A DNA stretch of 64,000 nucleotides, taken from the NCBI RefSeq assembly GCF_001665625.1, contig NZ_LZSY01000110.1, positions 62,001 through 126,000 of the forward strand. The letters run 5' to 3'. Below are positions 55,152 to 63,649 of the stretch, piece after piece; within the stretch, counting starts at the first letter, position 1, and each line of letters opens with the position of its first letter. This DNA comes from Mycolicibacterium peregrinum. GTDB taxonomy: Bacteria; Actinomycetota; Actinomycetes; Mycobacteriales; Mycobacteriaceae. The notes under the pieces are model-generated. The model ran no database searches. It was not told the origin of the DNA and was given only the letters and a program-made list of their open reading frames with translations. The position numbers and the translations under genes were made by a program.

Positions 55152-55922
55152 TTACTTTCCGATCTTGCGGCGAATCACCATGTGAATGGGTATTTGAAGG
55201 AGGGCGAACATGCCAACGGCGACAAGGCATCCCGTGACGACGGTGCCGACATCGAACTCGCCGTACATGATGGTCGACGCGGCCGCCACAATGTGGGAGA
55301 ACGGGTTGAGGTTGATACTGAACCGCAGCCAGTCCGACAGGAACACCGAGGGCATGAGGGCCTGGCTGATGAACAACACCGGCAGCGCCAGCGGCAGCAT
55401 CGCCACCGGCGCCTGCGGGTTGAGTGTGCGCAGCGCCACCAGGTAGAACAACGAGCTGTAGGCCGCCGACCACAGGAACATCAGCACGACAAGCAGTGCG
55501 CCGGTGAGGATCCCGTCCCGCAGCGGGGTATCGAGCAGGGCCAGCAGGGCGATCACGATGACCGCCGCGGGCAGGATCCGGAACATCTCGAATCCGAACT
55601 TGGCCGCCATGATCTGGCCGGTCGACACTCCGTAGAGACGGAGTCGATCGGTGAAACCGGACCGAATTTCGTCGATCAGGGTGCCCGCGCCGTAGCCCGC
55701 CCCGAGCATCGGGATCAGCATGATGAGGCCGGGCGCGATGTAGGCGGTGTAGGACGACAGCGGAAACCCGGGCAGATCGGCGACCCGCTGGAACATCGAG
55801 CGCACGAAGATCACCAGGACCACCGGAAAGACGATCGGGAAGATGAACCCGAAGACCGGCTGCCGCAGGCCCACCACGACATAGCGGCGGAACAGTCGCA
55901 GAGTGTTGGACAACGATTTCAT
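55152..55922 (-). CDS. ABC-2 type (DrrB-like) permease
   Basis: A 256-residue permease with six hydrophobic segments and the DrrB-family EIRSGFTDRLRLYGVS coupling helix near residue 85-100. It overlaps the ATPase gene (ATGA). ABC-2 exporters of this kind move lipids such as phthiocerol dimycocerosates in mycobacteria. The C-terminal end (IHMVIRRKIGK) is cytoplasmic. Confidence 0.86.
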   Translation of the reverse strand: MKSLSNTLRLFRRYVVVGLRQPVFGFIFPIVFPVVLVIFVRSMFQRVADLPGFPLSSYTAYIAPGLIMLIPMLGAGYGAGTLIDEIRSGFTDRLRLYGVSTGQIMAAKFGFEMFRILPAAVIVIALLALLDTPLRDGILTGALLVVLMFLWSAAYSSLFYLVALRTLNPQAPVAMLPLALPVLFISQALMPSVFLSDWLRFSINLNPFSHIVAAASTIMYGEFDVGTVVTGCLVAVGMFALLQIPIHMVIRRKIGK

Positions 55923-56866
55923 CGGGTGGCCTCCAGGAACGCGTCGCGCAGCGAGGTCGACCGCACTTCGATGTCGGCCTCGCCCAGTCCGATTCGTTCC
56001 AATGCGGCGCTGAGCTTGCCGAGCGCCGAAGCCGACGCCGAGTCGAGTGCGGTCGTCAGCCCGGTGTCCGTGGTGCGTTCGACCGCATAGCCCGTGGCGG
56101 CCAAGGCCCGCACCGAGTCCTCGGGTATCGCCGCCTCCGACGAGATGGCCGCGACGAATCCGTGGCTTCTGGTGAATTCCTGGGTCGATCCGGATGCGAC
56201 CAATGTGCCGTCCTTGATGATTCCGACTTCGTCGGCCAGTGAGACCGCCTCGTCCATGTCGTGGGTGGTCAGCACGACCGTGCGGCCTTGCGAGCGCAGG
56301 GATCGGATGGCGTTCCACACCTCTTGCTTGCCCTCGATGTCGAGGCCGCTGGACGGCTCGTCGAGGAACAGCATCTTCGGGTCGTGTGCCACTGCCAGTG
56401 CCACGTCGACCCGGCGGCGCATACCACCCGACAGGGCGCCGACCTTGCGGGTGAGGTACTTGCCGAGGCCGAATTGCTCGACCAGCTCATCTTCCCGTTG
56501 CTGCCGTTGGCCTTTCGGCCAGCCGGCCATCGCCAGGCTCATCCGGATCTGCTCGACCGGCGACATCCAGAGGTCGAGCGCCACCTCCTGCAGTGCCACG
56601 CCGATCAGCGGCCGGAGCGCATCGGTGTCGGCCACCGGGATACCCAGCACCTCCAGCCGGCCGCTCGTCGGTGCGAGCAGCGTCGTGGCCATGCGGATGG
56701 TGGTGGTCTTGCCCGCGCCGTTCCGTCCGAGCAGGCAGTAGACCACCCCGCGGGGCACGGTCAGACTGAGCCCGTCGACCGCACTGGTCTCGGCACCCGG
56801 ATACGACTTGGTGACGTCGTCGGCGAGCAACGCCGGCGACGAATCGTCTTGGTTGTCTTCAGGCAT
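55919..56866 (-). CDS. DrrA-like ABC transporter ATPase
   Basis: A 315-residue ATPase. Walker A GRNGAGKTTT is at residues 48-57, the Q-loop VALQEVALD, the signature ALSGGMRRRVD, Walker B MLFLDEPSSGLD and the switch TTHDMDEA. The C-terminal 80 residues follow the DrrA arrangement. Partner of the permease downstream. Starts 7 bp after the lipoprotein gene. Confidence 0.88.
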   Translation of the reverse strand: MPEDNQDDSSPALLADDVTKSYPGAETSAVDGLSLTVPRGVVYCLLGRNGAGKTTTIRMATTLLAPTSGRLEVLGIPVADTDALRPLIGVALQEVALDLWMSPVEQIRMSLAMAGWPKGQRQQREDELVEQFGLGKYLTRKVGALSGGMRRRVDVALAVAHDPKMLFLDEPSSGLDIEGKQEVWNAIRSLRSQGRTVVLTTHDMDEAVSLADEVGIIKDGTLVASGSTQEFTRSHGFVAAISSEAAIPEDSVRALAATGYAVERTTDTGLTTALDSASASALGKLSAALERIGLGEADIEVRSTSLRDAFLEATR

Positions 56867-56873
56867 GGGTCGT

Positions 56874-57620
56874 TCAATCTCCGACTCTGGGAAGGACGTG
56901 GCGTTCCAGCTCTTCGGTCAGGTGGATCCCCTGCGCGGTGAGGTCCACGTCGAGGGCGGTGTAGAGCGGAAAGCTGCCGCCCGTGGGCGTGTCGTTGACC
57001 TGATGGATGGTCCCGGTGCTCACACCTGTCACGTTGAGATCGACCACGGTCCGGACCAGTTCGACAGGCTTGCCACGCCAGGTGGCTTTCCGGGTTCCCT
57101 CCGAACGCACGCTGCCGGTAACCGTGGCGCCGCCACCGCACGAGCCGGTGAGCTCACGGGGTTCACCGGCGTCTCCCAGGTCGATTCCACCGTCCACCGC
57201 GCATTGCAGCGAGACGCGGGAATCGAGCGGGTTGACGATCGTGATCGCGTCGAGCGTGCCGGCTCCGTTGGCAGCCTTCGACACCATCCCGGTCTCGTAC
57301 GGGAACCGGTCGCCGGTGTAGTACTGCTCGACCTGCAACTCGTCACGCCGCGCGCCGGGACCGATGGTCAGCACCCCGGAGGTGGGCAGCGACGTGGTCT
57401 CGTCGAGGTAGGTCACCGAACCCGAAATCTCCAGTGGATAGGTCCCGAAGGGCGAATCGGGGCGCGGTTCGGCGGCCGGTTCGCCCGCGGCATCGGGATA
57501 CTTCAGCAAGGCGTAGGCGTGGCCAACTGGCCGCCCGGCCTCTTCGTTCACCGAGGCACACCCGGCCAGCAGGCCGGACCCGAGCACACACGCACCGGCA
57601 GCCGTCACGAATCTGTTCAC
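56874..57620 (-). CDS. Lipoprotein of unknown function
   Basis: A 248-residue predicted lipoprotein. The signal peptide NRFVTAAGACVLGSGLLAGC ends in a good lipobox with the cysteine at about residue 21. The mature part is beta-rich with two conserved-looking cysteines (SLQCAVD and TGSCGGG). It starts at a GTG that overlaps the SRPBCC gene stop (GTGA). Placed next to an ABC exporter and an Mce system, it may carry a lipid across the periplasm, but no family is recognised. Confidence 0.75.
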   Translation of the reverse strand: MNRFVTAAGACVLGSGLLAGCASVNEEAGRPVGHAYALLKYPDAAGEPAAEPRPDSPFGTYPLEISGSVTYLDETTSLPTSGVLTIGPGARRDELQVEQYYTGDRFPYETGMVSKAANGAGTLDAITIVNPLDSRVSLQCAVDGGIDLGDAGEPRELTGSCGGGATVTGSVRSEGTRKATWRGKPVELVRTVVDLNVTGVSTGTIHQVNDTPTGGSFPLYTALDVDLTAQGIHLTEELERHVLPRVGD

Positions 57621-58123
57621 CGGGCTGCGCCCGCCCCGGCGAGCGTCCGGTTCAACCTGCGATGCCGGTGGCTGAAGAACGCAGACAGCACCCGGCTCAT
57701 CACCTTGCCCCAACCCGGGATCAGACCCATCGGGGCCTGCGGCGCGAGAGTGATCTCGTCGGTGACGATCGTCTTGTTCCCCGCGGGCTCGAGGGTCCGG
57801 TGATGCACCCAGATGCGCATCCCGGTCATGATCGACTCTTCACGGAACATCCGGCCCGAATCGATCCTGGCGATCGTGATGTCGTCGAACCCGAACGGCA
57901 CGATGCCGAACAGCAGCAGAAAGCTCTTGCCGATACGGGTGCCCGGCGTGACGTCGGCGATCGAGCGCCCCCTGAACTGACGCGGCATCGTCATCTTGAG
58001 ATAGGGGCCCATCTCATCGTTGATGCCCTCCTGGGTGGTGACGCGCTCCCACACCTGATCCACGGGGCAGTCGATCTCGCTGACCTTGCGGAAGACGTGT
58101 TCTTGCGTGTGAATGGATCGCAT
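57617..58123 (-). CDS. SRPBCC-fold lipid- or hydrophobe-binding protein
   Basis: A 168-residue SRPBCC-type protein: FRKVSEIDCPVDQVWERVTTQEGINDEMGPYLKM at the N-terminus and a C-terminal RVLSAFFSHRHRRLNRTL helix. The ATG at 58123 has AGAGGA 7 nt upstream and is preferred to the start 15 codons earlier, which would overlap the preceding gene. In this operon it may hold an acyl intermediate or product. Confidence 0.68.
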   Translation of the reverse strand: MRSIHTQEHVFRKVSEIDCPVDQVWERVTTQEGINDEMGPYLKMTMPRQFRGRSIADVTPGTRIGKSFLLLFGIVPFGFDDITIARIDSGRMFREESIMTGMRIWVHHRTLEPAGNKTIVTDEITLAPQAPMGLIPGWGKVMSRVLSAFFSHRHRRLNRTLAGAGAAR

Positions 58124-58133
58124 GTCGGTTCCT

Positions 58134-58766
58134 CTAATTGCTTGACGGGGAAAGGTCTCTGGCGGCATCCGCGACGAACGAACCGCTGATGTCGACGACG
58201 GCCGGAACGCTGTCGGCTCCGATGTAGTCGGGCATCATCTCGCCGATCTGGTGGATGCGTGTCGGCAACAGCTGGCTGTACCACTCGAACAGCGGCACCA
58301 CGAGCGCCACCGTGACGTAGTCGACACCGTCGGCTGCCAGTCCGCCGAAGAACGCCTGCCAGATCTGCTCGATCATGCCGACCCTTCGGTGCTTCTTACG
58401 TACTCCCTGGGTGGCCAACTCGGCGATCCGTTCGGGTGCGATGTCTTCGAAGAACGAATTCCACTGCGGGTACAGGATGTTGCGACCGTCGCGCAGCGTG
58501 CTGAAGCTGTCCAATCCGAGTGCGGCATCCACCCGCAGCCCCCGCAGCACCGCGACCGGTTCGTTTCCGGCGTCCTCGCTGAACCCCACGAAGATCTCCG
58601 ACGACCGCTCCCACGGCCGGTAGTGCACCATCTCGCCGGCCTCGATGTCCGACTCGCTCGCGTAGTCGTTCTCCAGCCCGAAGATGCGATATTCCACGCT
58701 CTTCGCCCAGTTGAATCTCGCGTCGCCCGGACGTACCCGGTCGACGCGAAGCAGACTCGTAGTCAT
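58134..58766 (-). CDS. GNAT-fold N-acyltransferase-like protein
   Basis: A 210-residue protein. SVEYRIFGLENDYASE near residues 18-33 resembles the N-terminal region of FeeM/autoinducer-synthase-type acyltransferases, then IFVGFSED and EPVAVLRGLRVD strands. IAELATQGVRKKHRRVGMIEQI near residue 118-139 resembles the GNAT acyl-donor loop. The ATG at 58766 overlaps the decarboxylase stop (ATGA). In context it could transfer an acyl group from the carrier protein or CoA to the amine made by the two upstream PLP enzymes. Family assignment is from pattern only. Confidence 0.6.
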   Translation of the reverse strand: MTTSLLRVDRVRPGDARFNWAKSVEYRIFGLENDYASESDIEAGEMVHYRPWERSSEIFVGFSEDAGNEPVAVLRGLRVDAALGLDSFSTLRDGRNILYPQWNSFFEDIAPERIAELATQGVRKKHRRVGMIEQIWQAFFGGLAADGVDYVTVALVVPLFEWYSQLLPTRIHQIGEMMPDYIGADSVPAVVDISGSFVADAARDLSPSSN

Positions 58767-60265
58767 GCGTTGGTGAATTCCCTTCTGCGGGCTCGCAAGA
58801 TGCGGTCGCCCTCCATGGCGATGGCAGCTATCACGTCGGCGGCCGTCTGTTGACCGACGAGGGGGTTGACGAAAGTCAGCTTGAGCGCCTGGGTGCCACC
58901 CGCGGTGGAGCGGCCGATCACCGCACGCCCAGACTCGGCCAGGGCGATCCGGATCTCCTGGTTCACGTCGTCGCATTCGACGTCGGACAGGTCGGGATGC
59001 TGCCAGCGCACCACGACGGTGTTCGTCGCGACCGGGGCCACCAGGTCCAGCCGTGGGTGGTCCGGCACCGCGCCTGCGGCCGCAGCCGCTGCCGCGCAGG
59101 TGGCATCGATCATCTCGCCGAGCCGTTGCCTGCCGAGGGCCCGCAAGGTCACGAACACCTTCAGCGCGTCGAATCGGCGGGTCGTCTGAAGCGACTTGCC
59201 GACCAGATTGACCACATCTTCAGCCGAATCCTGCAGTGGATTCAGGTAATCGGCGTGATCGGCCAAGATGTCGAAGGAGTCGCTCCGGCGTACCAACAGC
59301 GCGCTGCAGCTGATGGCCTGGAACAACAGCTTGTGGAAGTCGACGGCAACGGAATCGGCCATCTCGATCCCGCGGAGCAGGTGACGATGAGTGTCGCTGA
59401 ACGCCAGGCAACCACCCGCGCAGGCGTCGACATGGGTCCAGATGCGATGCTCGCGCGCAACGGCGATCGCCTCCGGCAGTGGGTCGATCGCACCGAAGTC
59501 CGTTGTGCCGGCTGTGAGTACCAGCGCGATGATCGGCGTGCCTGCCGTATTCGCCCGATCGATGCAGTCGACGAGTCCGTCGACGCGCATCCGTCCGTCC
59601 GCGTCGGTCGGTACCTCGACGACAGCTCCCGACAGTCCGAGGATTCGCAGTGCCTGCCGCACCGAAAAGTGCGTCTGAGGGGTGCACAACACGCGCCAGG
59701 AGCGCGCCTCGACCGGTAGGCCCGAGGACAGATCGGATCCGAACCGGTCGCGGGTGAACACGTCTCGGGCCATCAGCAGTGCCTGCAGGTTGGACTGGGT
59801 CCCCCCGCTGGTGAACGTGCCGTCGGCACCGTCGTCGTAGCCGAGCGTGGCGCACAGGTCACGGATGACCTTCTGTTCGACAGCGGTGGCCGCGGGTGCC
59901 TGATCGAAGGAGTCCAGCGACTGGTTGAAGGCGCTGACCAGAATCTCGGCGGCCAGCGACGACAGCGTCGGTGGGCAGTGCAGATGTGCCAGATAGCCAG
60001 GATGGGTAACGACGGCGGACCGGCCGGACAGCAAGCCTGCTGCCTCACCCAGCGCGCGTGACAGCCCGATTCCCGCCGGATTGTCGAGACTGAACTCGTC
60101 GACAGTTCTGCCTACCTCGGCATAACCGGTCACCAGCCCCGGCCGCTCTGGATCACGCAGCTCGGTCCCGGTCCAGATGGCGGCCAGGGTCAGCGCTTCG
60201 CGATACGCGCTCAGTCCGTCGGGGGTGAGAAAGTCATCCGCGAACGGGCTCGGATCGGTGGTCAC
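58763..60265 (-). CDS. PLP decarboxylase, L-2,4-diaminobutyrate decarboxylase-like
   Basis: A 500-residue group II PLP decarboxylase. HPGYLAHLHCPPT (88-100) and FNQSLDSFDQAPAAT (113-127) closely follow the pattern of 2,4-diaminobutyrate decarboxylases (HCPTT and NQSMDSWDQSPAAT). The PLP aspartate is Asp280 in THVDACAGG and the Schiff-base lysine is Lys312 in VDFHKLLFQ. Decarboxylation of 2,4-diaminobutyrate gives 1,3-diaminopropane. GTG start overlapping the aminotransferase stop. Glutamate- or aromatic-acid decarboxylase activity is the alternative. Confidence 0.78.
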   Translation of the reverse strand: MTTDPSPFADDFLTPDGLSAYREALTLAAIWTGTELRDPERPGLVTGYAEVGRTVDEFSLDNPAGIGLSRALGEAAGLLSGRSAVVTHPGYLAHLHCPPTLSSLAAEILVSAFNQSLDSFDQAPAATAVEQKVIRDLCATLGYDDGADGTFTSGGTQSNLQALLMARDVFTRDRFGSDLSSGLPVEARSWRVLCTPQTHFSVRQALRILGLSGAVVEVPTDADGRMRVDGLVDCIDRANTAGTPIIALVLTAGTTDFGAIDPLPEAIAVAREHRIWTHVDACAGGCLAFSDTHRHLLRGIEMADSVAVDFHKLLFQAISCSALLVRRSDSFDILADHADYLNPLQDSAEDVVNLVGKSLQTTRRFDALKVFVTLRALGRQRLGEMIDATCAAAAAAAGAVPDHPRLDLVAPVATNTVVVRWQHPDLSDVECDDVNQEIRIALAESGRAVIGRSTAGGTQALKLTFVNPLVGQQTAADVIAAIAMEGDRILRARRREFTNA

Positions 60266-61587
60266 TGGGCCCCCATCAAGATGTTGTCGGCCGGCCGCTG
60301 CCGCTGGACGAGCCGCACTGCGGAGTCAAATGCATTGAGCGCGTCCGACATGTCGGCTTCGTCGATGGTCAGCGGCGGCAGGAAGCGCACCACATTCCCG
60401 TACTGTCCACCGGTTTCCACGATCAGGCCGTGCTCCAGGCAGGCCAGTTGTATCTGTCGGGCCAGTTCCGGGTCCGGTGCCGCGGCACCGTGTTCCCGCG
60501 GAAGCATCGGGTCGACGATCTCGGCCGCCAGCATCAGGCCGACGCCCCGCACGTCGCCTACGATCTCGGATTGCGCTGCAACCGATTTCAACCCTTCGAG
60601 GAAGGCAGCACCCATCGTCTGCACACGGTCGGACAAGTGGGTCTCGACAGCGAACCGGATCACCGCACTGGCTGCGGCGAACGCCATCGCGTTGCCGCGG
60701 AACGTACCGGTGAAAGCCCCGGGCTCCCACACGTCATAGCGTTCCCGGATCACCAGCACCGCGATGGGCAGTCCGGAACCGAGCCCTTTCGAGATCACCA
60801 TCATGTCCGGTTCGATGTCGCAGCGTTGAAAAGCCCAGGCCGGCCCGGTCCGGAACATCCCCGCCTGCACCTCGTCTGCGATCAGCGGAACGTCCAGTCG
60901 GCTCGCCGTGTCCCGCAACGCCTTACCCCATCGGTATGGCGCGGGGATCACGCCACCCTCGCCCAGCACGAACTCCGCGAGGACAGAGGCCGGCGCGGTG
61001 ACACCGGAGTGGGGCCGGGTCAGGTTCTCGACGGCCGCCACCGCGAGTTCGACGCCATCGTCCCCACCGACGCCGAACGGGCACCGGTAGTCCTGCGGAT
61101 ACGGCAGGAAGGTGGCCCGCGGAGCCAGCACCACAGGTTGGCTGCGCAATCCGCCGCCCGAGCTGGCCGACCGCGCAGCCCGGGTGCAACCGTGGAAGCC
61201 GCCTTGCACGCCGATGTGTTCGCGTCCGCCCGTGGCGATCTCGGAGAGCATCAGCGCTGCCTCCACCGCGCTGGCTCCGCTCGGCGAGCACAGGTGCACC
61301 CGGCCGTCACGCGCGAGTCCGGGCGGCAGGATGGACAGCAGATCCTCGACGAATCGCTCCCGGGTCGGGGTGTGAAAGTCGAGCGACTGCCACGGTTCTC
61401 CCGATTCGAGGGTCTTGGCCACGGCCTCCCGGACCACGGGATGATTCCAGCCAAGCGACATCGCCCCGGCCGCGGCCAGGCAGTCGACGTACCAGCGGCC
61501 GTCGGCGTCACGCAGACGAGATCCGGCCGCTTCGACCGGCCGGATCGGCAGCCGCCGCGAGTAGGTCGCCGCACCCGACTCCCGCAT
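60262..61587 (-). CDS. Class III aminotransferase, diaminobutyrate aminotransferase-like
   Basis: A 441-residue fold-type I class III aminotransferase. Motifs are LGWNHPVVREAV near residue 45, CSPSGASAVEAALM, GGFHGCTRAA, DEVQAGMFRTG with the PLP aspartate, ISKGLGSGLPIAVL with the Schiff-base lysine, and FTGTFRGNAMAF. The TFRGN segment and the coupled decarboxylase are typical of 2,4-diaminobutyrate:2-oxoglutarate 4-aminotransferase, which makes diaminobutyrate from aspartate semialdehyde. The ATG at 61587 shares one base with the desaturase stop (TGATG). GABA- or lysine-type transamination cannot be excluded. Confidence 0.78.
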   Translation of the reverse strand: MRESGAATYSRRLPIRPVEAAGSRLRDADGRWYVDCLAAAGAMSLGWNHPVVREAVAKTLESGEPWQSLDFHTPTRERFVEDLLSILPPGLARDGRVHLCSPSGASAVEAALMLSEIATGGREHIGVQGGFHGCTRAARSASSGGGLRSQPVVLAPRATFLPYPQDYRCPFGVGGDDGVELAVAAVENLTRPHSGVTAPASVLAEFVLGEGGVIPAPYRWGKALRDTASRLDVPLIADEVQAGMFRTGPAWAFQRCDIEPDMMVISKGLGSGLPIAVLVIRERYDVWEPGAFTGTFRGNAMAFAAASAVIRFAVETHLSDRVQTMGAAFLEGLKSVAAQSEIVGDVRGVGLMLAAEIVDPMLPREHGAAAPDPELARQIQLACLEHGLIVETGGQYGNVVRFLPPLTIDEADMSDALNAFDSAVRLVQRQRPADNILMGAQ

Positions 61588-62672
61588 CACAGCGCCCCCT
61601 CGGCCGGCCGCGACGATTCCGTACGTGGATGTGCGAGAAGCCGTCTCAGGGATGCGGTGAGTGACCGGTCCTCGGTCTGCCAGAAACCACCGTCGCGCGG
61701 GATCGCCTCGGCCAGTCGGCGTCGCGCCTTCCCGAGCTGGTGATAGGGCAGTTTCGGGAAGAGGTGGTGCACGGCATGAAACCGCAGCCCCAGCGGCGCC
61801 CACAGCTCGCCTACGATCGGCATCGACGGATGGTCGATGGAATCGAGGATCTGTTCGGGAAACGTCATCCGCTCGTTGCGGCTCTCGTAGCGATGTGCCG
61901 CCAGCACCCGTACCCAGTTGACGAACAGCACCGCCGCCACGATCAAGTAGGCCTCGAGGAGACGGTTGGGTGAGTACATCCCGCCCACCAGCAGCGCCAG
62001 CATCACGGCGAGGTAGGTGAAGCAGGCGATTTCCTGCACCAGCCAGGAGCGCGGCGTCCGGCCCTCGGGCAGTTTGCGGACGAAGTCGGCGTCGATCATC
62101 AGCGCCGAGGCCCGGGTCAGGACGTAGGAGCGGATGCCGGGGACCAACCAGCTCAGCGGTGCCAACACGAGAAATCTCAGCACGAATACCAGCGGGCCGA
62201 GCAGAGCGGTGAACGGCAGCGCGATCACCCGCCAACGCGGCTCGACCGCATACGGTACGTACTCACCATCGTCGGCGGTGCCGTAAGTACGGGACCCGTG
62301 ATGATCCTGGTGGAACTCGTAGGTGAATTGCGGTACCAGCAAGGGAATTCCGCACACCATGTGCCATACCACCGAGAACCAGCGCAGTTCCTCGGGCGCA
62401 TGGACGATTTCGTGGACGAACAACACAGCGCGGTAGAACGCCAGTGCGGCGATCGCCATGCAAGCGATGGCCACCGGTGAGGCCAGTCGGTCAGCGGGAC
62501 ACATGAAGAATGCGGTGTAGCCGACCAGAACGCACACGGTGAGGTCAACCCAGTAGATCCACTGCCGGCGGGCAGCCAGATCGGCGACCAACGACCGAGC
62601 CTCTGCCATCGAAATACCGAGCACATCCCTGGAACCCGTCCCGACGGGCGTCTGGCGGATATCACTGGTCAT
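61587..62672 (-). CDS. Membrane fatty acid desaturase
   Basis: A 361-residue membrane di-iron desaturase. The three histidine boxes are HEIVH (87-91), HQDHH (121-125) and HAVHHLFP near residue 300, with HRYES between them; hydrophobic segments lie near 45-60, 66-90, 150-175 and 220-255. It may desaturate or hydroxylate a fatty acyl chain or head group. ATGA overlap with the epimerase gene. The tail is Pro/Ser-rich. Confidence 0.85.
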   Translation of the reverse strand: MTSDIRQTPVGTGSRDVLGISMAEARSLVADLAARRQWIYWVDLTVCVLVGYTAFFMCPADRLASPVAIACMAIAALAFYRAVLFVHEIVHAPEELRWFSVVWHMVCGIPLLVPQFTYEFHQDHHGSRTYGTADDGEYVPYAVEPRWRVIALPFTALLGPLVFVLRFLVLAPLSWLVPGIRSYVLTRASALMIDADFVRKLPEGRTPRSWLVQEIACFTYLAVMLALLVGGMYSPNRLLEAYLIVAAVLFVNWVRVLAAHRYESRNERMTFPEQILDSIDHPSMPIVGELWAPLGLRFHAVHHLFPKLPYHQLGKARRRLAEAIPRDGGFWQTEDRSLTASLRRLLAHPRTESSRPAEGAL

Positions 62673-63649
62673 CGGGTGAACTCCGTGATCAATTCAGACG
62701 TGGACACTCGCCGAATGCCGAGCTCACGCGCGGCCTTGCGGGAGTCGTAGTACACGTGACGGGCCATCAACTCGACGTTCTCGGGCACCAGCGCATCGTC
62801 GTGACGCGCAGTGCCGGCCAAGTCGCGCACGACGCGATTTCCGGCTCCGGCGGCTCGGAGCAGCCCCATGGGCAGGGTACGAACGCGATGGTTCCGCCCA
62901 ACGGCTTCGACCAGCAACTCCGCGATCCGTCGGTAGGTCAGGTTTGCACTGGACAGGATGTACCGCTCACCGGAGGCGCCCTTCACCATGGCGGCGGTGG
63001 CTCCGATGACGAAGTCGCGGGCCGAGCAGACGGCAGTCCCGCCCGGCGGCACTCCGCGCAGCAGACCGCGTCGCGCCGCCATCAACAGCCCCTGCCACGA
63101 TCGTGCCGGACCGGATGCCGGCGCGAAAACCGCTGCGGGATTGACCACCACGGCGTCGAGCCCACGTCCGACGAAATCGAGCATCACGCGCTCGCCGGTA
63201 CGTTTGGTGGCGGCATAGACGTTGTCGAGCACAGAGTCCCGGACATCGAACTGCTCATCGGCCACCACGTCATCGGGTGGATAGCCGATGGCCGCGGTCG
63301 ACGACACATGTACGACGCGCTGGACTCCGTTGCGGAGTGCACTCTGCGCCACATGATAGGTACCCAGCACGTTGACGTTCCAGACTGCATGGGCCAGACG
63401 GGAATTCGGCGATGCGATACCGGCGAGGTGGTACACCTGCGAGATGCCCCGCATGGCTACGTCGACGCTGGACTCGTCGGTGACATCGGCGCGGACCACC
63501 TCGACATCACGGCCCAAACCCCCCGGTTGGGCCGCAAGGTCGTCGGGTCCGGTCATCACGGTGACCGCCTCACCATTGCCAACCAGCTCGGCGACCAGCG
63601 CACTACCCAGATACCCGGCGCCTCCCGTGACCAGGATTCGGCCGGCCAT
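62669..63649 (-). CDS. NAD-dependent epimerase/dehydratase (extended SDR)
   Basis: A 326-residue extended SDR. NAD loop TGGAGYLGSALVAELV (residues 7-22), VYHLAGIAS near 73, the catalytic serine in VHVSSTAAIGYP, and the Tyr-Lys in VYAATKRTGERVML, then VNPAAVFAP. The 3beta-hydroxysteroid dehydrogenase-like group and nucleotide-sugar epimerases share this layout. The start at 63649 shares one base with the stop of the gene before it. Its substrate in this operon is not evident; a lipid ketone or alcohol is likely. Confidence 0.78.
   Translation of the reverse strand: MAGRILVTGGAGYLGSALVAELVGNGEAVTVMTGPDDLAAQPGGLGRDVEVVRADVTDESSVDVAMRGISQVYHLAGIASPNSRLAHAVWNVNVLGTYHVAQSALRNGVQRVVHVSSTAAIGYPPDDVVADEQFDVRDSVLDNVYAATKRTGERVMLDFVGRGLDAVVVNPAAVFAPASGPARSWQGLLMAARRGLLRGVPPGGTAVCSARDFVIGATAAMVKGASGERYILSSANLTYRRIAELLVEAVGRNHRVRTLPMGLLRAAGAGNRVVRDLAGTARHDDALVPENVELMARHVYYDSRKAARELGIRRVSTSELITEFTR

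Noticed and set aside
61588-62235. A 216-codon N-terminal extension of the aminotransferase frame
   Set aside because: It overlaps the desaturase gene, whose histidine boxes are intact. The aminotransferase proper starts at the TGATG overlap.
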